Positions 1 through 9,990 are shown, counted from the stretch's first letter. The stretch: 64,000 nt of DNA from Tenacibaculum sp. 190130A14a (GCF_964048965.1 NZ_OZ040189.1:3636501-3700500); one strand, 5' to 3'. The notes: generated from the letters alone by a model not told the origin. Program-made: numbers and translations.

Positions 1-15
1 TATAAGCTTATATTC

Positions 16-1116
16 ATGATCAAAGATTTTTTCCTCTTATGCTCTGGTGTGGATCAGAATTTAATAAATGATTGTTCTAACGGAGAGCAAAACAAGTACG
101 CCGGTATTGGTGCTACTGTTTTTTTTACAGCCTTAATGGCAACCATAGCATGTAGCTATGCCCTTTATACCGTTTTTGATAATATATATACTTCCATCTT
201 TTTTGGTATTCTTTGGGGATTGCTCATTTTTAATCTAGATCGATTTATTGTTTCAACCATCAAAAAAAGAGACTCAAAACGACAAGAAATTCTACAAGTG
301 ATTCCACGTTTATTGCTTGCCATGATTATTGCGGTAGTTATTTCTAAACCCTTAGAGTTAAAAATTTTTGAAAAAGAAATCAATCAAGTGCTTCTTGCAG
401 AAAAAAACCAAATGACCTTGGACAATAAAACGCAAATCGCACAACAATTTACTCCAGAAATTAATAACCTTAACAATGAAATTACTTCTTTAAAAGACGA
501 AATAACCACTAAAGAAACAGCCGTAAATGCTTTGTACGAAACCTATATTGCCGAAGCAGAAGGAAGAAAAGGCACCAAACTTATTGGAAAAGGTCCAGTA
601 TACAAGGAAAAAAGAGACAAACACGATGCAGCTCTCAAAGAATTGAGTGAACTAAAAGCTGCCAATACTGAAAAAATAAAAACCAAAGAAGCCGCCATAG
701 CTGATTTAATTCAGCAACAAAAAAATTCAGAAGCAAATACCCAACCGATTATTTCTAATTTTGACGGTTTAATGGCAAGAGTCAATGCACTAAACAAATT
801 ACCTTGGTTACCATCGTTTTTTATTTTCTTACTGTTTTTAGCCATAGAAACAGCTCCTATTTTTGCAAAACTGATTAGCTCTAAAAGTGAATACGATTAT
901 AAATTAGAAAATCAAGAATCACTGGTAAAAACATGGATTCAACAACAGGTACATCAACGTGAAGTATTATTACAAACCGATGTTGATTTAAATGATAAGA
1001 TTTATGCCGACTTAAAAACTGAAGAGGAAATTTATAATTACAAGCAAAAAATGGCACGAAACTTAATGAAACTTCAAGCAGATTCATTTTATAAAAACCA
1101 ACAAAAGATTTTATAA
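16..1116 (+). CDS. DUF4407 domain-containing membrane protein
   Basis: This 366-residue protein matches the DUF4407 family by its N-terminus (CSGVDQ followed by hydrophobic segments) and overall architecture. Three membrane segments lie near residues 29-50, 57-76 and 93-112. A long charged coiled coil rich in Glu, Lys and Gln fills about residues 125-245, and a fourth membrane segment sits near 268-287 before a charged cytoplasmic tail. The ATG at 16 starts the conserved N-terminus. The family has no established biochemical role; the layout suggests a membrane-anchored scaffold with a large coiled-coil domain. The next gene starts 68 bases downstream behind its own promoter-like motif, so this looks like a separate unit. 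Confidence 0.85.
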   Translation: MIKDFFLLCSGVDQNLINDCSNGEQNKYAGIGATVFFTALMATIACSYALYTVFDNIYTSIFFGILWGLLIFNLDRFIVSTIKKRDSKRQEILQVIPRLLLAMIIAVVISKPLELKIFEKEINQVLLAEKNQMTLDNKTQIAQQFTPEINNLNNEITSLKDEITTKETAVNALYETYIAEAEGRKGTKLIGKGPVYKEKRDKHDAALKELSELKAANTEKIKTKEAAIADLIQQQKNSEANTQPIISNFDGLMARVNALNKLPWLPSFFIFLLFLAIETAPIFAKLISSKSEYDYKLENQESLVKTWIQQQVHQREVLLQTDVDLNDKIYADLKTEEEIYNYKQKMARNLMKLQADSFYKNQQKIL

Positions 1117-1149
1117 CTTATTGATATTTTAACTTTTTATCTTTTTTTT

Positions 1150-1157
1150 TATTTTTG
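1150..1157 (+). promoter_or_regulatory. Bacteroidota -7 promoter element
   Basis: TATTTTTG matches TAnnTTTG and ends 27 bases before the ATG at 1185. It probably drives the three DUF3857 genes. No convincing -33 TTTG was identified. Confidence 0.5.
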
Positions 1158-1184
1158 TTCTTGAAAACAAAATGAAATAATTGC

Positions 1185-3098
1185 ATGAAAAAAATGAAGT
1201 CCACCATTTTTATAATGGTGCTATTGCTATCTGCCAATATTTTAGCGCAAGACCAATTACAATTATCTGCCCTTTTTATTCCACAAGAATTAAAAGAAAA
1301 TGCCGATGCTGTTATTCGAAATAGCGAACTTATTGTTACAGTAGATGCTATCGATAAACTTATTGTTAGAGAAAAAAGAACCGTTACTGTTCTTAATAAA
1401 CAAGGAAAAAAGCACGTAAAGGCTTATGAACATTATAACGATGATACCAGAATTACGCGACTATCTGCAGTTGTTTATGATGCTTTAGGAAACAAGGTTA
1501 AAAAATATTCGAAAGGAGATTTTGAAGATGTGAGTGCCATTGATGACAACACCTTGTATTCAGATTCTCGTTTAAAATATTTAGAATACACTCCTACTTC
1601 GTATCCATACACCGTAGTATTTGAATCAGAATACAAAAACGGAACTACTGGTTTTATTCCAAGTTGGTTTCCTATTAGAACATATAATGTATCCGTTCAA
1701 AAGAGTTCTTATACACTGAACAATCCAACCCATATTTCTTTCAGAAAAAGAGAAAAGAATCTTGAAGGGTATACGATTGAACAAAACAATACCGACTCAA
1801 ACTTAACGTACGAACTTACCAATCAGAAAGCTATAAAACCTGAGCATTACACGGTAAACTTTGAAGATTTCATTCCAAATGTGGCTGTTTCTTTTGACTC
1901 TTTTAGTTATAAAGGAATTAAAGGGAATGCTAAAAACTGGGAAGAGTTTGGTTTATGGATGTACGACAATTTAATCAAAGGAAGAAATGAGTTGTCTCCA
2001 GCTACTATAGCTAAAATTCAAGGTCTTGTTAAGGATGCTAAAACCCCTGAAGAAAAAGCAAAAATTGTATATGAATACGTACAAAATAAAACAAGATACA
2101 TCAGCGTACAGGTTGATATAGGTGGATGGGAACCTATTGCAGCAAACAAAGTAGATGCGGTTGGATATGGAGATTGTAAAGGACTAACCAATTACACCAA
2201 AGCATTGTTAGATGCTGTTGGAGTAAAATCTCACCATGTAATTGTTTTTGGTAGTGATAAGAAAAACGTTGATAAAGATTTTACGGCTTTGCAAGGAAAC
2301 CATATGATCTTAAACATTCCGAATGAAAAAGAAGACATATGGTTAGAATGTACTAGCCAAACAATGCCTTTTGGTTTTTTAGGTGATTTTACAGATGATA
2401 GAGATGTATTAGTTGTTACTCCAGAAGGAGGTGTTATTAAAAGAACTCCTGCTTACAAAAACAACAACAATTTACAAGTAACAAAAGCGGCTATCAAACT
2501 ATTGCCAAACAAAAATGTTATAGCCTCAGTGGAGCGTACGTCTTACGGAACGCAATACGATGACAAATACCAAATAGAAGATTATACAAAGGAAGAACTG
2601 AACAAGTACTATAAATCATATTTGTGGGATTATAACAACAATTTAGATGTTGAAAATATTCGCCATACAAACAATAAAGACAACGTTGAATTCACAGAAA
2701 AACTTGATGTAAAAATTGCTGACTTTGCTACCGCAACCGAACAGAACTATTTATTTAAACTGAATGTCTTTAACAGAATTACAGGAATTCCAAAGAAGTA
2801 CAGAAATAGGCAAAATCCTTTAGAAATTAAAAGAGGATTTACCGATAAAGATGAATTTATATTTACAATTCCTGAAGGATATAGCATCAATATATTACCA
2901 GAAAACAAAAACATCACCAATAAATTTGGCGTATATGCATTGACTTTTGAAAAAATAGACGATGCTACATTTAAATACACACGAGAGTTTTCCTTAAAAA
3001 AAGGAGTTCATCCAAAAGAAGATTACAAAGCTTATAGAAAATTTAGAAAAACAGTAGTAAAGTACGATAACCTCAGAACAGAATTAACGAAAAAATAA
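1185..3098 (+). CDS. DUF3857/transglutaminase-like exported protein, catalytic residues present
   Basis: The 637-residue protein has a signal peptide (residues 1-22, ending ILAQ), an N-terminal DUF3857 beta domain (about 45-230), a transglutaminase-like core (about 270-400) and a C-terminal DUF2569/DUF3858-like beta region. The papain-like triad is visible: Cys331 in YGDCKG, His373 in GNHMIL, and an acidic residue at Glu388 in WLECTS. It is therefore probably the active member of a tandem trio continuing at 3107 and 5101. The location is probably periplasmic or surface. The substrate is unknown; the fold suggests peptide cleavage or cross-linking, but no assignment is justified. Confidence 0.9.
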   Translation: MKKMKSTIFIMVLLLSANILAQDQLQLSALFIPQELKENADAVIRNSELIVTVDAIDKLIVREKRTVTVLNKQGKKHVKAYEHYNDDTRITRLSAVVYDALGNKVKKYSKGDFEDVSAIDDNTLYSDSRLKYLEYTPTSYPYTVVFESEYKNGTTGFIPSWFPIRTYNVSVQKSSYTLNNPTHISFRKREKNLEGYTIEQNNTDSNLTYELTNQKAIKPEHYTVNFEDFIPNVAVSFDSFSYKGIKGNAKNWEEFGLWMYDNLIKGRNELSPATIAKIQGLVKDAKTPEEKAKIVYEYVQNKTRYISVQVDIGGWEPIAANKVDAVGYGDCKGLTNYTKALLDAVGVKSHHVIVFGSDKKNVDKDFTALQGNHMILNIPNEKEDIWLECTSQTMPFGFLGDFTDDRDVLVVTPEGGVIKRTPAYKNNNNLQVTKAAIKLLPNKNVIASVERTSYGTQYDDKYQIEDYTKEELNKYYKSYLWDYNNNLDVENIRHTNNKDNVEFTEKLDVKIADFATATEQNYLFKLNVFNRITGIPKKYRNRQNPLEIKRGFTDKDEFIFTIPEGYSINILPENKNITNKFGVYALTFEKIDDATFKYTREFSLKKGVHPKEDYKAYRKFRKTVVKYDNLRTELTKK

Positions 3099-3106
3099 AA
3101 ATCACT

Positions 3107-5101
3107 ATGAAAAAATTATTAATCCTATGTGCTATACTTTTTACAGTAGGAAGTACGGCGCAAGAAATAAAATTTGGAAAAGTTTCAAAACAAGAATTAG
3201 AAGAGACTTCTTATCTCCTAGATGCAACAGCAGATGCCGCGTATTTGTTTAAAAAGAGAGAAACATATTTTAGATTTGATCAACAACGAGAAATATTTTT
3301 AGTTGAAACTGAATATCATGATCGAATTAAAATATATACCAAAGAAGGGTTGGATTATGCCACCAAAAAAATAAATTACTACAATCCTAAAACTGGAAAA
3401 AGAGAAGAAATTCAGTCGTTAAAAGCTTATGTTTTTAATTTAGAAGATGGTAAGGTGGCTAAAACAAAATTATCTAAAAAAGATATTTTTACAGAACAAT
3501 TGAATAAATACAGAAGCCAAAAGAAAATTACATTTCCTAATGTTAAAGAAGGAAGTATTATTGACTTTAAATATCGATTGTCATCTCCATATGGGGATAT
3601 TAAAACATTAAACTTCCAATATGAAATTCCTGTAGTACAGTTAGACTATAGAGTAAAGATTCCTGAATATTATATTTTCAATAAAACATCTAAAGGATTT
3701 TATAACGTTCCTATTAGAGAATCTAGTAAAAGAGATCAAATTAGTTTTAGGGGAGGTGGAAATTTAGCTCATAATGCGAAAATTTACAAATTCACTCAAA
3801 AAAACATTCCAGCCTTAAAAGATGATGAACCATACTCTGGTAATCTAAACAATTATAGAGGAGGTATGGAGTTTGAACTTGCAGGAACTCGCTTTCCTGG
3901 ATCAACTTATAAAAACATAGCCACAACCTGGAAAGATGTTTGTAAAACCATTTATGAATCTCCAAGTTTCGGTGATGAATTGAAGAGAACAAACCACTTT
4001 AAAAACGATTTATTACCATTGATTGCCAATGTAAAAAATGATTTTGAAAAGACTGCCATGGTATTTCAGTTTGTAAAATCTAAAATAAAGTGGAATGAAT
4101 ACCATGGATACTCTGTAGATGAAGGAGTAAAAAAAGCCTATAAAGAAGGGGTAGGAAATGTAGCAGAAATAAATCTTAACCTAACTTCAATGTTACGTGC
4201 TGCCGGACTTAATGCCAATCCTGTATTAGTAAGTACTAGAGATCATGGTGTTCCATTATTTCCAACAAGAGATGGTTTTAACTATGTAATTACCAAAGTT
4301 AATTACCCTAGCGGTAGTTATATTTTGTTAGATGCCACAGACCCATATTCTTTCTTTAACACACTTCCTTTTAGAGCTTTAAACTGGTACGGAAGAGAAC
4401 TTTTAGAAAATGGATTTTCTCGTGAAGTGAAATTAGTTCCATCTAAACACGCTACAGAAAATAACATTTTAAATGTAAAAATTGATGATTTAGGAGAAGC
4501 ACAAGGAATGTATATGAGATCTTTAGATGGTCATGTAGCGATGTTTTCTCGTCAAAAAAACAACTTAAAAAAAGAAGAAGATCTCATTACTGCTATTGAA
4601 GAAAAGCATAATATTGAAATTGAAGATTTTAAAATTTCAAACAAAGACAATCTTTCAAAAAGCTTAACACAAAGATTAAAGTTTACTAGTGAAGATTTAG
4701 TAGAAGAAATTAATGGAAAACTTTATTTCTCTTCGTTCTTATTCCTAGGAAGTACAGAGAATCCATTTAAATCAGAGAAAAGAAACTTCCCTATTGAATT
4801 TGGAATGCCTTGGAAAGATAAATTTTCTATAGCCATTAGCATTCCTAATGGATATACAGTTGAATCATACCCAAAAGAATTGGCAATTGGATTACCAGAC
4901 AACTTAGGTTTTTTTAAATACAAAGCCTTAGTACAAGGAAATAAAATTAAAATCTCTGCCATAACTCAATTGAATACGAATATGATTGCCCCTCAATACT
5001 ATACAGAAGTAAAAGAATTTTATAAGCAAATGGTTGAGAAGCAAACAGAAAAAATTGTATTAGTAAAAAGCGAATTAAACTCTGGAGAAAGTAAAAACTA
5101 A
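3107..5101 (+). CDS. DUF3857/transglutaminase-like exported protein, catalytic residues lost
   Basis: This is the second of three consecutive DUF3857 paralogues, 664 residues with a signal peptide ending near STAQE. The transglutaminase-like region is recognisable (VFQFVKSKIKWN, then LTSMLRAAGLNANPVLVSTR). The catalytic Cys position reads GNVAEIN and the His position reads FNYVITK, so neither nucleophile nor His is present. I infer a non-catalytic binding or structural role, perhaps partnering the active paralogue upstream. It starts 8 bases after the previous stop, and its stop overlaps the next ATG by one base (TAATG), so the three genes are probably co-transcribed and translationally coupled. 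Confidence 0.88.
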   Translation: MKKLLILCAILFTVGSTAQEIKFGKVSKQELEETSYLLDATADAAYLFKKRETYFRFDQQREIFLVETEYHDRIKIYTKEGLDYATKKINYYNPKTGKREEIQSLKAYVFNLEDGKVAKTKLSKKDIFTEQLNKYRSQKKITFPNVKEGSIIDFKYRLSSPYGDIKTLNFQYEIPVVQLDYRVKIPEYYIFNKTSKGFYNVPIRESSKRDQISFRGGGNLAHNAKIYKFTQKNIPALKDDEPYSGNLNNYRGGMEFELAGTRFPGSTYKNIATTWKDVCKTIYESPSFGDELKRTNHFKNDLLPLIANVKNDFEKTAMVFQFVKSKIKWNEYHGYSVDEGVKKAYKEGVGNVAEINLNLTSMLRAAGLNANPVLVSTRDHGVPLFPTRDGFNYVITKVNYPSGSYILLDATDPYSFFNTLPFRALNWYGRELLENGFSREVKLVPSKHATENNILNVKIDDLGEAQGMYMRSLDGHVAMFSRQKNNLKKEEDLITAIEEKHNIEIEDFKISNKDNLSKSLTQRLKFTSEDLVEEINGKLYFSSFLFLGSTENPFKSEKRNFPIEFGMPWKDKFSIAISIPNGYTVESYPKELAIGLPDNLGFFKYKALVQGNKIKISAITQLNTNMIAPQYYTEVKEFYKQMVEKQTEKIVLVKSELNSGESKN

Positions 5102-7056
5102 TGAGACATTTATTCTTCATACTTTTTTTATTTGTTTTTACCAATGGATTTTCTCAGAAAAGGAAATCGAGTAGAACAGGAAATGTGGCTATAGATGAGC
5201 TTACAATGAAACAATATTCTAAAGATACAACGGCTACAGCCGTTGTTCTTTATGAACATGGGAACTACTATATAAATGAAAACAAAAACTATAATAATAC
5301 TACCGACTATTATTTTAAAATAAAGATTTTAAAAAAAGAAGGAGTTGCAAAGGCTACTATAGAAATTCCTTTATATGAAAAAGAGACTATTCATGATATC
5401 AAAGGAATTACTTATAATCTTTCTGAAGGTAATTCCATTCAGAAAACTCATTTATTAGACAGTAAAATTTACACAAAAGACATAAACAAACATTGGAAAG
5501 AAGTAACCTTTACCCTACCCAATATAAAAGTTGGAAGCGTAATTGAATATGTATATTCAGTAACCTCTCCCTACTCTCAAATAGATGATTGGTTTTTTCA
5601 ATCAGATATTCCAAAAGCTCAAAGCGATTTTACTGCAGCTATTTTAGGAAACTACAAATACAATGTTAGAATGGTTGGCTTTTTAAAACTAAAAAGAGAT
5701 AACCCATCCGTTAAAAGAGGCTGTATTAATATACCTGGTTTAGGTGAAGGAGGTTGCTTGTTATTAGATTACAGTATGGAAAATATTCCTGTTTTTAAGG
5801 AAGAAGACTATATGTTAAGTAAAGACAACTTTCTATCTAAACTAGCTTTTGATTTAAAATCATATACAAGTCCCAAAGGTCTAGTAAAAAAGTATACTAA
5901 AACATGGAAAGATGCTGATAGAAGTTTAAAGTTAGATTTTTTAGACAATCAAAGCACTAAAAAAAAGTTCTTTAAAAAACAATTAGATCCGGCCATTCTT
6001 TCCAATGCAAATGAATTGGAAAAAGCAACACAGATTTATCAATTTATACAACGTCATTTTACTTGGAATGATAAATACTGGCCATCAAAAAAGGTAAGAG
6101 TTAAAGAAGCTTTCCAAAACAGATCAGGTAATATTTTTGATATAAACTTAGCCTTGTATAATTCTTTACAAGCTGCCAATATTGAAAGCTATTTAGTACT
6201 TACTTCAACAAGAAATAGAGCCATCCCGACAAGATTACACCCAATTGTAAATGATTTTAATTATTTACTAGTTAAAACTATTATCAACGAGAAAACTTAT
6301 TTCCTTGATGCTTCTAGTAGTTATGTACCATTTGGTTTAGTTCGATACAATGCTTTAAATGGAGATGGTAGAGTAATGGACTTTAAAAAAGGAAGTTATT
6401 GGGAACCTATTCAACTCAACAAAAAAACATATAAAAACATTAAAACGCAATTAGCTTTTAATGAAGATGGTGAACTTACTGGAAACTTAACTATAGCAAC
6501 CGATGGTTATTTTGCAGTGAACGAAAGAGCCAAAATACACTCGAAAGGAGATGATACTTACATTGAAGATTTTGAATCTAAATATCCAAACTTGTCAGTT
6601 GAAGATTTTAAATTTAGAAACCTTAAGCAGAATAGTAAACCGTTACATCAGGTATATAAAGTTACCTTTGATGAAATAGACTTAAGTAATGATCATATTA
6701 GAATTAACCCTTTCTTGATTGATAAAAGTACAAGAAACCCATTTAAATTGGATAAAAGAGAATATCCTGTAGATTATGGTTACCCAAGTAAAAACTCGTA
6801 CTTATTATCCTTAAAAATTCCAAGTGGATTTGCTGTAAAGGAACTTCCTCAAAACAAAGCGTTTTCTTTACCTAATAATGGGGGAAGATATCGTTTAGTA
6901 TTCAGCAAAACAGACGATAAAATTAATATCTACGCGCAAACTAGCATTCACAAAAAACTTTATAGTACTGAAGAATATCATTATTTAAAAGAATTTTACA
7001 AGCAAATTATAAGCTCTCAAGATGTTTTTATTGAATTTGAAAAGGTGAACAAATAA
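5101..7056 (+). CDS. DUF3857/transglutaminase-like exported protein, catalytic residues lost
   Basis: This is the third paralogue of the tandem set, 651 residues, with a signal peptide (MRHLFFILFLFVFTNGFSQ). It shares the DUF3857 beta domain, the core helix (IYQFIQRHFTWNDKYW) and the C-terminal region with its neighbours. Phe stands at the Cys position (GNIFDIN) and Asn at the His position (DFNYLLVK), so catalysis is unlikely. The ATG shares its A with the preceding stop codon. The coding end and stop form the left arm of a terminator hairpin reaching the convergent Lrp gene. Specific function is unknown. Confidence 0.88.
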   Translation: MRHLFFILFLFVFTNGFSQKRKSSRTGNVAIDELTMKQYSKDTTATAVVLYEHGNYYINENKNYNNTTDYYFKIKILKKEGVAKATIEIPLYEKETIHDIKGITYNLSEGNSIQKTHLLDSKIYTKDINKHWKEVTFTLPNIKVGSVIEYVYSVTSPYSQIDDWFFQSDIPKAQSDFTAAILGNYKYNVRMVGFLKLKRDNPSVKRGCINIPGLGEGGCLLLDYSMENIPVFKEEDYMLSKDNFLSKLAFDLKSYTSPKGLVKKYTKTWKDADRSLKLDFLDNQSTKKKFFKKQLDPAILSNANELEKATQIYQFIQRHFTWNDKYWPSKKVRVKEAFQNRSGNIFDINLALYNSLQAANIESYLVLTSTRNRAIPTRLHPIVNDFNYLLVKTIINEKTYFLDASSSYVPFGLVRYNALNGDGRVMDFKKGSYWEPIQLNKKTYKNIKTQLAFNEDGELTGNLTIATDGYFAVNERAKIHSKGDDTYIEDFESKYPNLSVEDFKFRNLKQNSKPLHQVYKVTFDEIDLSNDHIRINPFLIDKSTRNPFKLDKREYPVDYGYPSKNSYLLSLKIPSGFAVKELPQNKAFSLPNNGGRYRLVFSKTDDKINIYAQTSIHKKLYSTEEYHYLKEFYKQIISSQDVFIEFEKVNK

Positions 7057-7069
7057 TCGTTCACCTTTT
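7040..7069. terminator. bidirectional intrinsic terminator
   Basis: AAAAGGTGAAC (7040-7050) and GTTCACCTTTT (7059-7069) form an 11-bp stem with an 8-base loop. It is flanked by T-runs on both strands, spans the stop codon of the upstream gene and abuts the stop of the convergent Lrp gene. Confidence 0.75.
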
Positions 7070-7527
7070 TATAATACAATAGTATTCGAATTTTTTACTT
7101 CTCCTATAGTAAATGTACTATGGGTACTTCCAATATGTTTTAACGCTGTAAGTTTATTTACCATAAATTCTCTGTATTCATCCATATCACTTACATAAAT
7201 CTTTAAAATATAATCGTACTCTCCACTTACGTGAAAACACTCTGTTACTTCCTCTAATTTGTTTATTTCACGCTCAAAAACGGCAATATATTCTTTCGTA
7301 TGTTTCTCTAATTTAATATGACAAAAAACCAAAAAAGATTTGTCTATCTTATTTTTGTTGATGAGCGCAACATAACCTTTAATAACATTCTCTTTCTCCA
7401 ACTTTTTAATACGCTCATAAACCGCTGTCACCGATAAATTTAATTGTAACGATAACTGCTTTGTTGTTTGTTTACTATTCTCCTGTAGTAAGTTTATTAG
7501 TTTTTTATCCTTATCATCTAACTTCAT
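7069..7527 (-). CDS. Lrp/AsnC family transcriptional regulator
   Basis: The 152-residue protein has the family's usual size and layout. An N-terminal winged helix-turn-helix spans about residues 4-50 (LSLQLNLSVTAVYERIKKLE), followed by a RAM ligand-sensing domain at about 65-145 (FHVSGEYDYILKIYVSD). It is transcribed divergently from a PLP-dependent methionine gamma-lyase-like gene across a 165-base gap, the classic arrangement for a local regulator responding to an amino acid. I infer control of that lyase and of itself; the effector, perhaps methionine, is not visible from sequence. Confidence 0.92.
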   Translation of the reverse strand: MKLDDKDKKLINLLQENSKQTTKQLSLQLNLSVTAVYERIKKLEKENVIKGYVALINKNKIDKSFLVFCHIKLEKHTKEYIAVFEREINKLEEVTECFHVSGEYDYILKIYVSDMDEYREFMVNKLTALKHIGSTHSTFTIGEVKNSNTIVL

Positions 7528-7594
7528 TCTGAAATATTTTCTGCAATGACACTTCTTTTTTTAATTAAAGGCAATTTTAAACCACCAATTCAAT

Positions 7595-7602
7595 CAAATA
7601 TA
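7595..7602 (-). promoter_or_regulatory. -7 promoter element for the Lrp gene
   Basis: On the minus strand this reads TATATTTG, a full TAnnTTTG match, 67 bases upstream of the regulator ATG. The surrounding AT-rich divergent region (7528-7692) is a plausible Lrp-binding stretch. Confidence 0.4.
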
Positions 7603-7692
7603 GAAAAATAATCCAATTTAATTATATATAGTTGATTTTAATTCATGTTTTTTGAAATTTAGTAGTCTCAAAAACAACAAAACAAACACATT

Positions 7693-8910
7693 ATGGATTT
7701 TAAGCCTGCTAATAATATTCAAGACCTACAATACTTTGGAGAGTTTGGGGGAGTTAACCCTTCAATTTCAGACTCTTCTACTTATACTTTCCTAGAAGCA
7801 AAAACCATGTTTGATACCTTTGAAGGAAATACAGATGGATGCTACCTATATTCACGTCATACATCTCCTTCTAATTTATACTTGGGAGAGGCTTTAGCTG
7901 CTATGGAAGGAACGGAAACAGCAAATGTAGCAGGTTCAGGAATGGGAGCTATTACACCAACCATTTTACAAATTTGTGGTAATGGAGATCACTTAGTATC
8001 TAGTAGAACAATTTATGGAGGGACTTATGCTTTTTTAAAGAATTTTACACCAAGAATGGGAATAGAGACTTCTTTTGTAGACATTACCAAATTAGACATA
8101 GTTGAAGCTTCTATTAATGAAAACACCAAAATGATTTACTGCGAAACCGTAAGTAATCCTCTATTAGAAGTCGCAGACATTAAAGGTTTAGCCGATTTAG
8201 CTAAAAAATATAATCTAAAACTAGTAGTTGACAACACCTTTTCTCCATTGTCTATTTCTCCAGCGCAATTAGGAGCTGATGTAGTAATTCATAGTTTAAC
8301 AAAATTTATCAATGGTTCTTCAGATACTATGGGAGGTGTAGTATGTGGATCTGCTGAATTCGTTAATTCTCAAAAAAGTGTCATTGATGGTGCTAGCATG
8401 TTATTGGGTTCTTCAATGGATTCATTGCGTTCTTCTTCCATTTTAAAAAATATGAGAACATTGCACATTCGTATGAAACAACACAGTAAGAATGCAGCTT
8501 ACCTAGCTGAAAAGTTTGAAGCCGACGGATTAAAAACTGTGTATCCTGGCTTAAGATCACATCCATCACACGAAATATTTAAATCAATGATGAATAAAGA
8601 ATATGGGTTCGGAGGAATGCTTACCATTGATGCAGGTTCTTTAGATAAAGCAAATGCTCTTATGGAATTAATGCAAGAGCGTAACCTAGGATACTTAGCC
8701 GTGAGTTTAGGTTTTTATAAAACCTTATTCTCTGCTCCAGGTACCTCAACTTCATCTGAAATTCCAGAGGAGGAACAAGTTGAAATGGGTTTAACCGACG
8801 GATTGATTCGTTTTTCAATTGGATTAGATAACGATATTGAACGCACTTACCAAATGATGAAAGAATGTATGTTTGAAGTGGGTGTTTTAAAAGCTGAAAC
8901 AACTGTATAG
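7693..8910 (+). CDS. Cys/Met metabolism PLP enzyme, probable methionine gamma-lyase
   Basis: This 405-residue fold-type I PLP enzyme belongs to the trans-sulfuration family. Lys204 in HSLTKFINGSSDTMGG is the Schiff-base lysine. Asp180 in VVDNTFSPL contacts the pyridine nitrogen, the phosphate-binding residues lie in GSGMGAI (81-87), and YSRHTSPS (53-60) supplies the neighbouring-subunit loop. The divergent Lrp-type regulator favours methionine gamma-lyase (methionine to methanethiol, ammonia and 2-oxobutanoate). Cystathionine gamma-synthase or gamma-lyase activity cannot be excluded without residue-level comparison. A strong bidirectional terminator follows. Confidence 0.85.
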   Translation: MDFKPANNIQDLQYFGEFGGVNPSISDSSTYTFLEAKTMFDTFEGNTDGCYLYSRHTSPSNLYLGEALAAMEGTETANVAGSGMGAITPTILQICGNGDHLVSSRTIYGGTYAFLKNFTPRMGIETSFVDITKLDIVEASINENTKMIYCETVSNPLLEVADIKGLADLAKKYNLKLVVDNTFSPLSISPAQLGADVVIHSLTKFINGSSDTMGGVVCGSAEFVNSQKSVIDGASMLLGSSMDSLRSSSILKNMRTLHIRMKQHSKNAAYLAEKFEADGLKTVYPGLRSHPSHEIFKSMMNKEYGFGGMLTIDAGSLDKANALMELMQERNLGYLAVSLGFYKTLFSAPGTSTSSEIPEEEQVEMGLTDGLIRFSIGLDNDIERTYQMMKECMFEVGVLKAETTV

Positions 8911-8930
8911 AATATCTTACAAAACAAAAA

Positions 8931-8949
8931 GCCAGCTTTTAAAGCTGGC
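8931..8949. terminator. bidirectional intrinsic terminator
   Basis: GCCAGCTTT and AAAGCTGGC form a 9-bp stem with a minimal loop, flanked by A-run and T-run. It separates the convergent lyase and DUF457 genes. Confidence 0.85.
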
Positions 8950-8953
8950 TTTT

Positions 8954-9976
8954 TTATTTTCCGTAAATTCTATTTATAAACTTATTAAAATCTTCTTTAG
9001 AGGGTGGTTTACCATACAACGGAAGTATATCCCACCTTTTACCTGATTTGGCCAATTCAAAACTAAATACAGAAGAACTTGCGTCTTCTTCGTTTAACAG
9101 AGGATATCTCAAATCATTGTACTTGATTCGATTGGTAGAATCTACTGCCACTAAATTAAAGTATTGATTACTAAACCAAGACAATCGTTTAATATCTGGA
9201 TGCTTCACATCAATTAAACTATGATTCTTAGGAATTGTTAAAATAGAATCAATTTCACTTTTAGAATCCAACAAGGAATAAAAACCAACTTTATAATCAT
9301 CTTTTGTCTCGGCAATACCATACCAAAGTATATTATTTAGAATAGTTGGTTGCGTAGAAAATCGCTCATATGCTACTTCTGCTTTTTCAAAAGATTTTTT
9401 AAAAACACTGTCTATATATATTTTATTACCAATCGTAAACAACATATAAGCGGAGCTAATATAAATTCCTGCTTTGGCCCACCAATTTCTACGATTACTT
9501 TTCCTATTAAAAAACATCGCAATAATCAAGCACACTAAAAATGGTAAAGTATATGCTGGATCTGCAACAGAAATATTATTCAAGGCTACCCTATAATCTG
9601 AAAAAGGTAAAAATAATTGTGTTCCATAAGGTGTAAAGCTATCCAATATGGGATGTGTAAAAATAGACAGGAAAAATAACCAAATCCAATCTCTTTGTAT
9701 AGTGGTATTCTTCCGTTTTCCCGTATCGTAAGCTTTAAAAAACAAAAATCCAAACACAAACGCTCCTAAAAAAGCAAAAACAATAGAATGCATAAAACCA
9801 CGATGAAAAGACATTGCATCAATCTCATTTCCATACAACCAACTCCCAATAAAGACATCTAAATCGGGTATGGTACCACCAATAGCACCAAAAAGCATGG
9901 CTTTATTACCTATCTTTTTTCCCAATGCTACTTCTCCACATGCAGCACCTAAAACAATTTGAGTTAATGAATCCAT
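8954..9976 (-). CDS. metal-dependent hydrolase, DUF457/YdjM-like membrane protein
   Basis: The 340-residue membrane protein begins MDSLTQIVLGAACGEVALG, the hallmark of the DUF457 'inner membrane metal-dependent hydrolase' family. Conserved GGTIPDLDVF and FHRGFMHS motifs carry candidate metal ligands (Asp, His). About four or five membrane segments occupy the first 200 residues, followed by a soluble C-terminal half. I chose the ATG at 9976 rather than a TTG at 9985 because a TACATTTG promoter motif ends at 9983, leaving no room for the upstream start. The function in this group is not established; lipid-related hydrolysis has been suggested from homology only. Confidence 0.85.
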   Translation of the reverse strand: MDSLTQIVLGAACGEVALGKKIGNKAMLFGAIGGTIPDLDVFIGSWLYGNEIDAMSFHRGFMHSIVFAFLGAFVFGFLFFKAYDTGKRKNTTIQRDWIWLFFLSIFTHPILDSFTPYGTQLFLPFSDYRVALNNISVADPAYTLPFLVCLIIAMFFNRKSNRRNWWAKAGIYISSAYMLFTIGNKIYIDSVFKKSFEKAEVAYERFSTQPTILNNILWYGIAETKDDYKVGFYSLLDSKSEIDSILTIPKNHSLIDVKHPDIKRLSWFSNQYFNLVAVDSTNRIKYNDLRYPLLNEEDASSSVFSFELAKSGKRWDILPLYGKPPSKEDFNKFINRIYGK

Positions 9977-9982
9977 AGATAA

Positions 9983-9990
9983 CAAATGTA
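9983..9990 (-). promoter_or_regulatory. -7 promoter element, possible leaderless transcript
   Basis: The minus strand reads TACATTTG, an exact TAnnTTTG match, with six bases between it and the ATG at 9976. Usual spacing would put transcription start at or next to the start codon. Confidence 0.45.
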
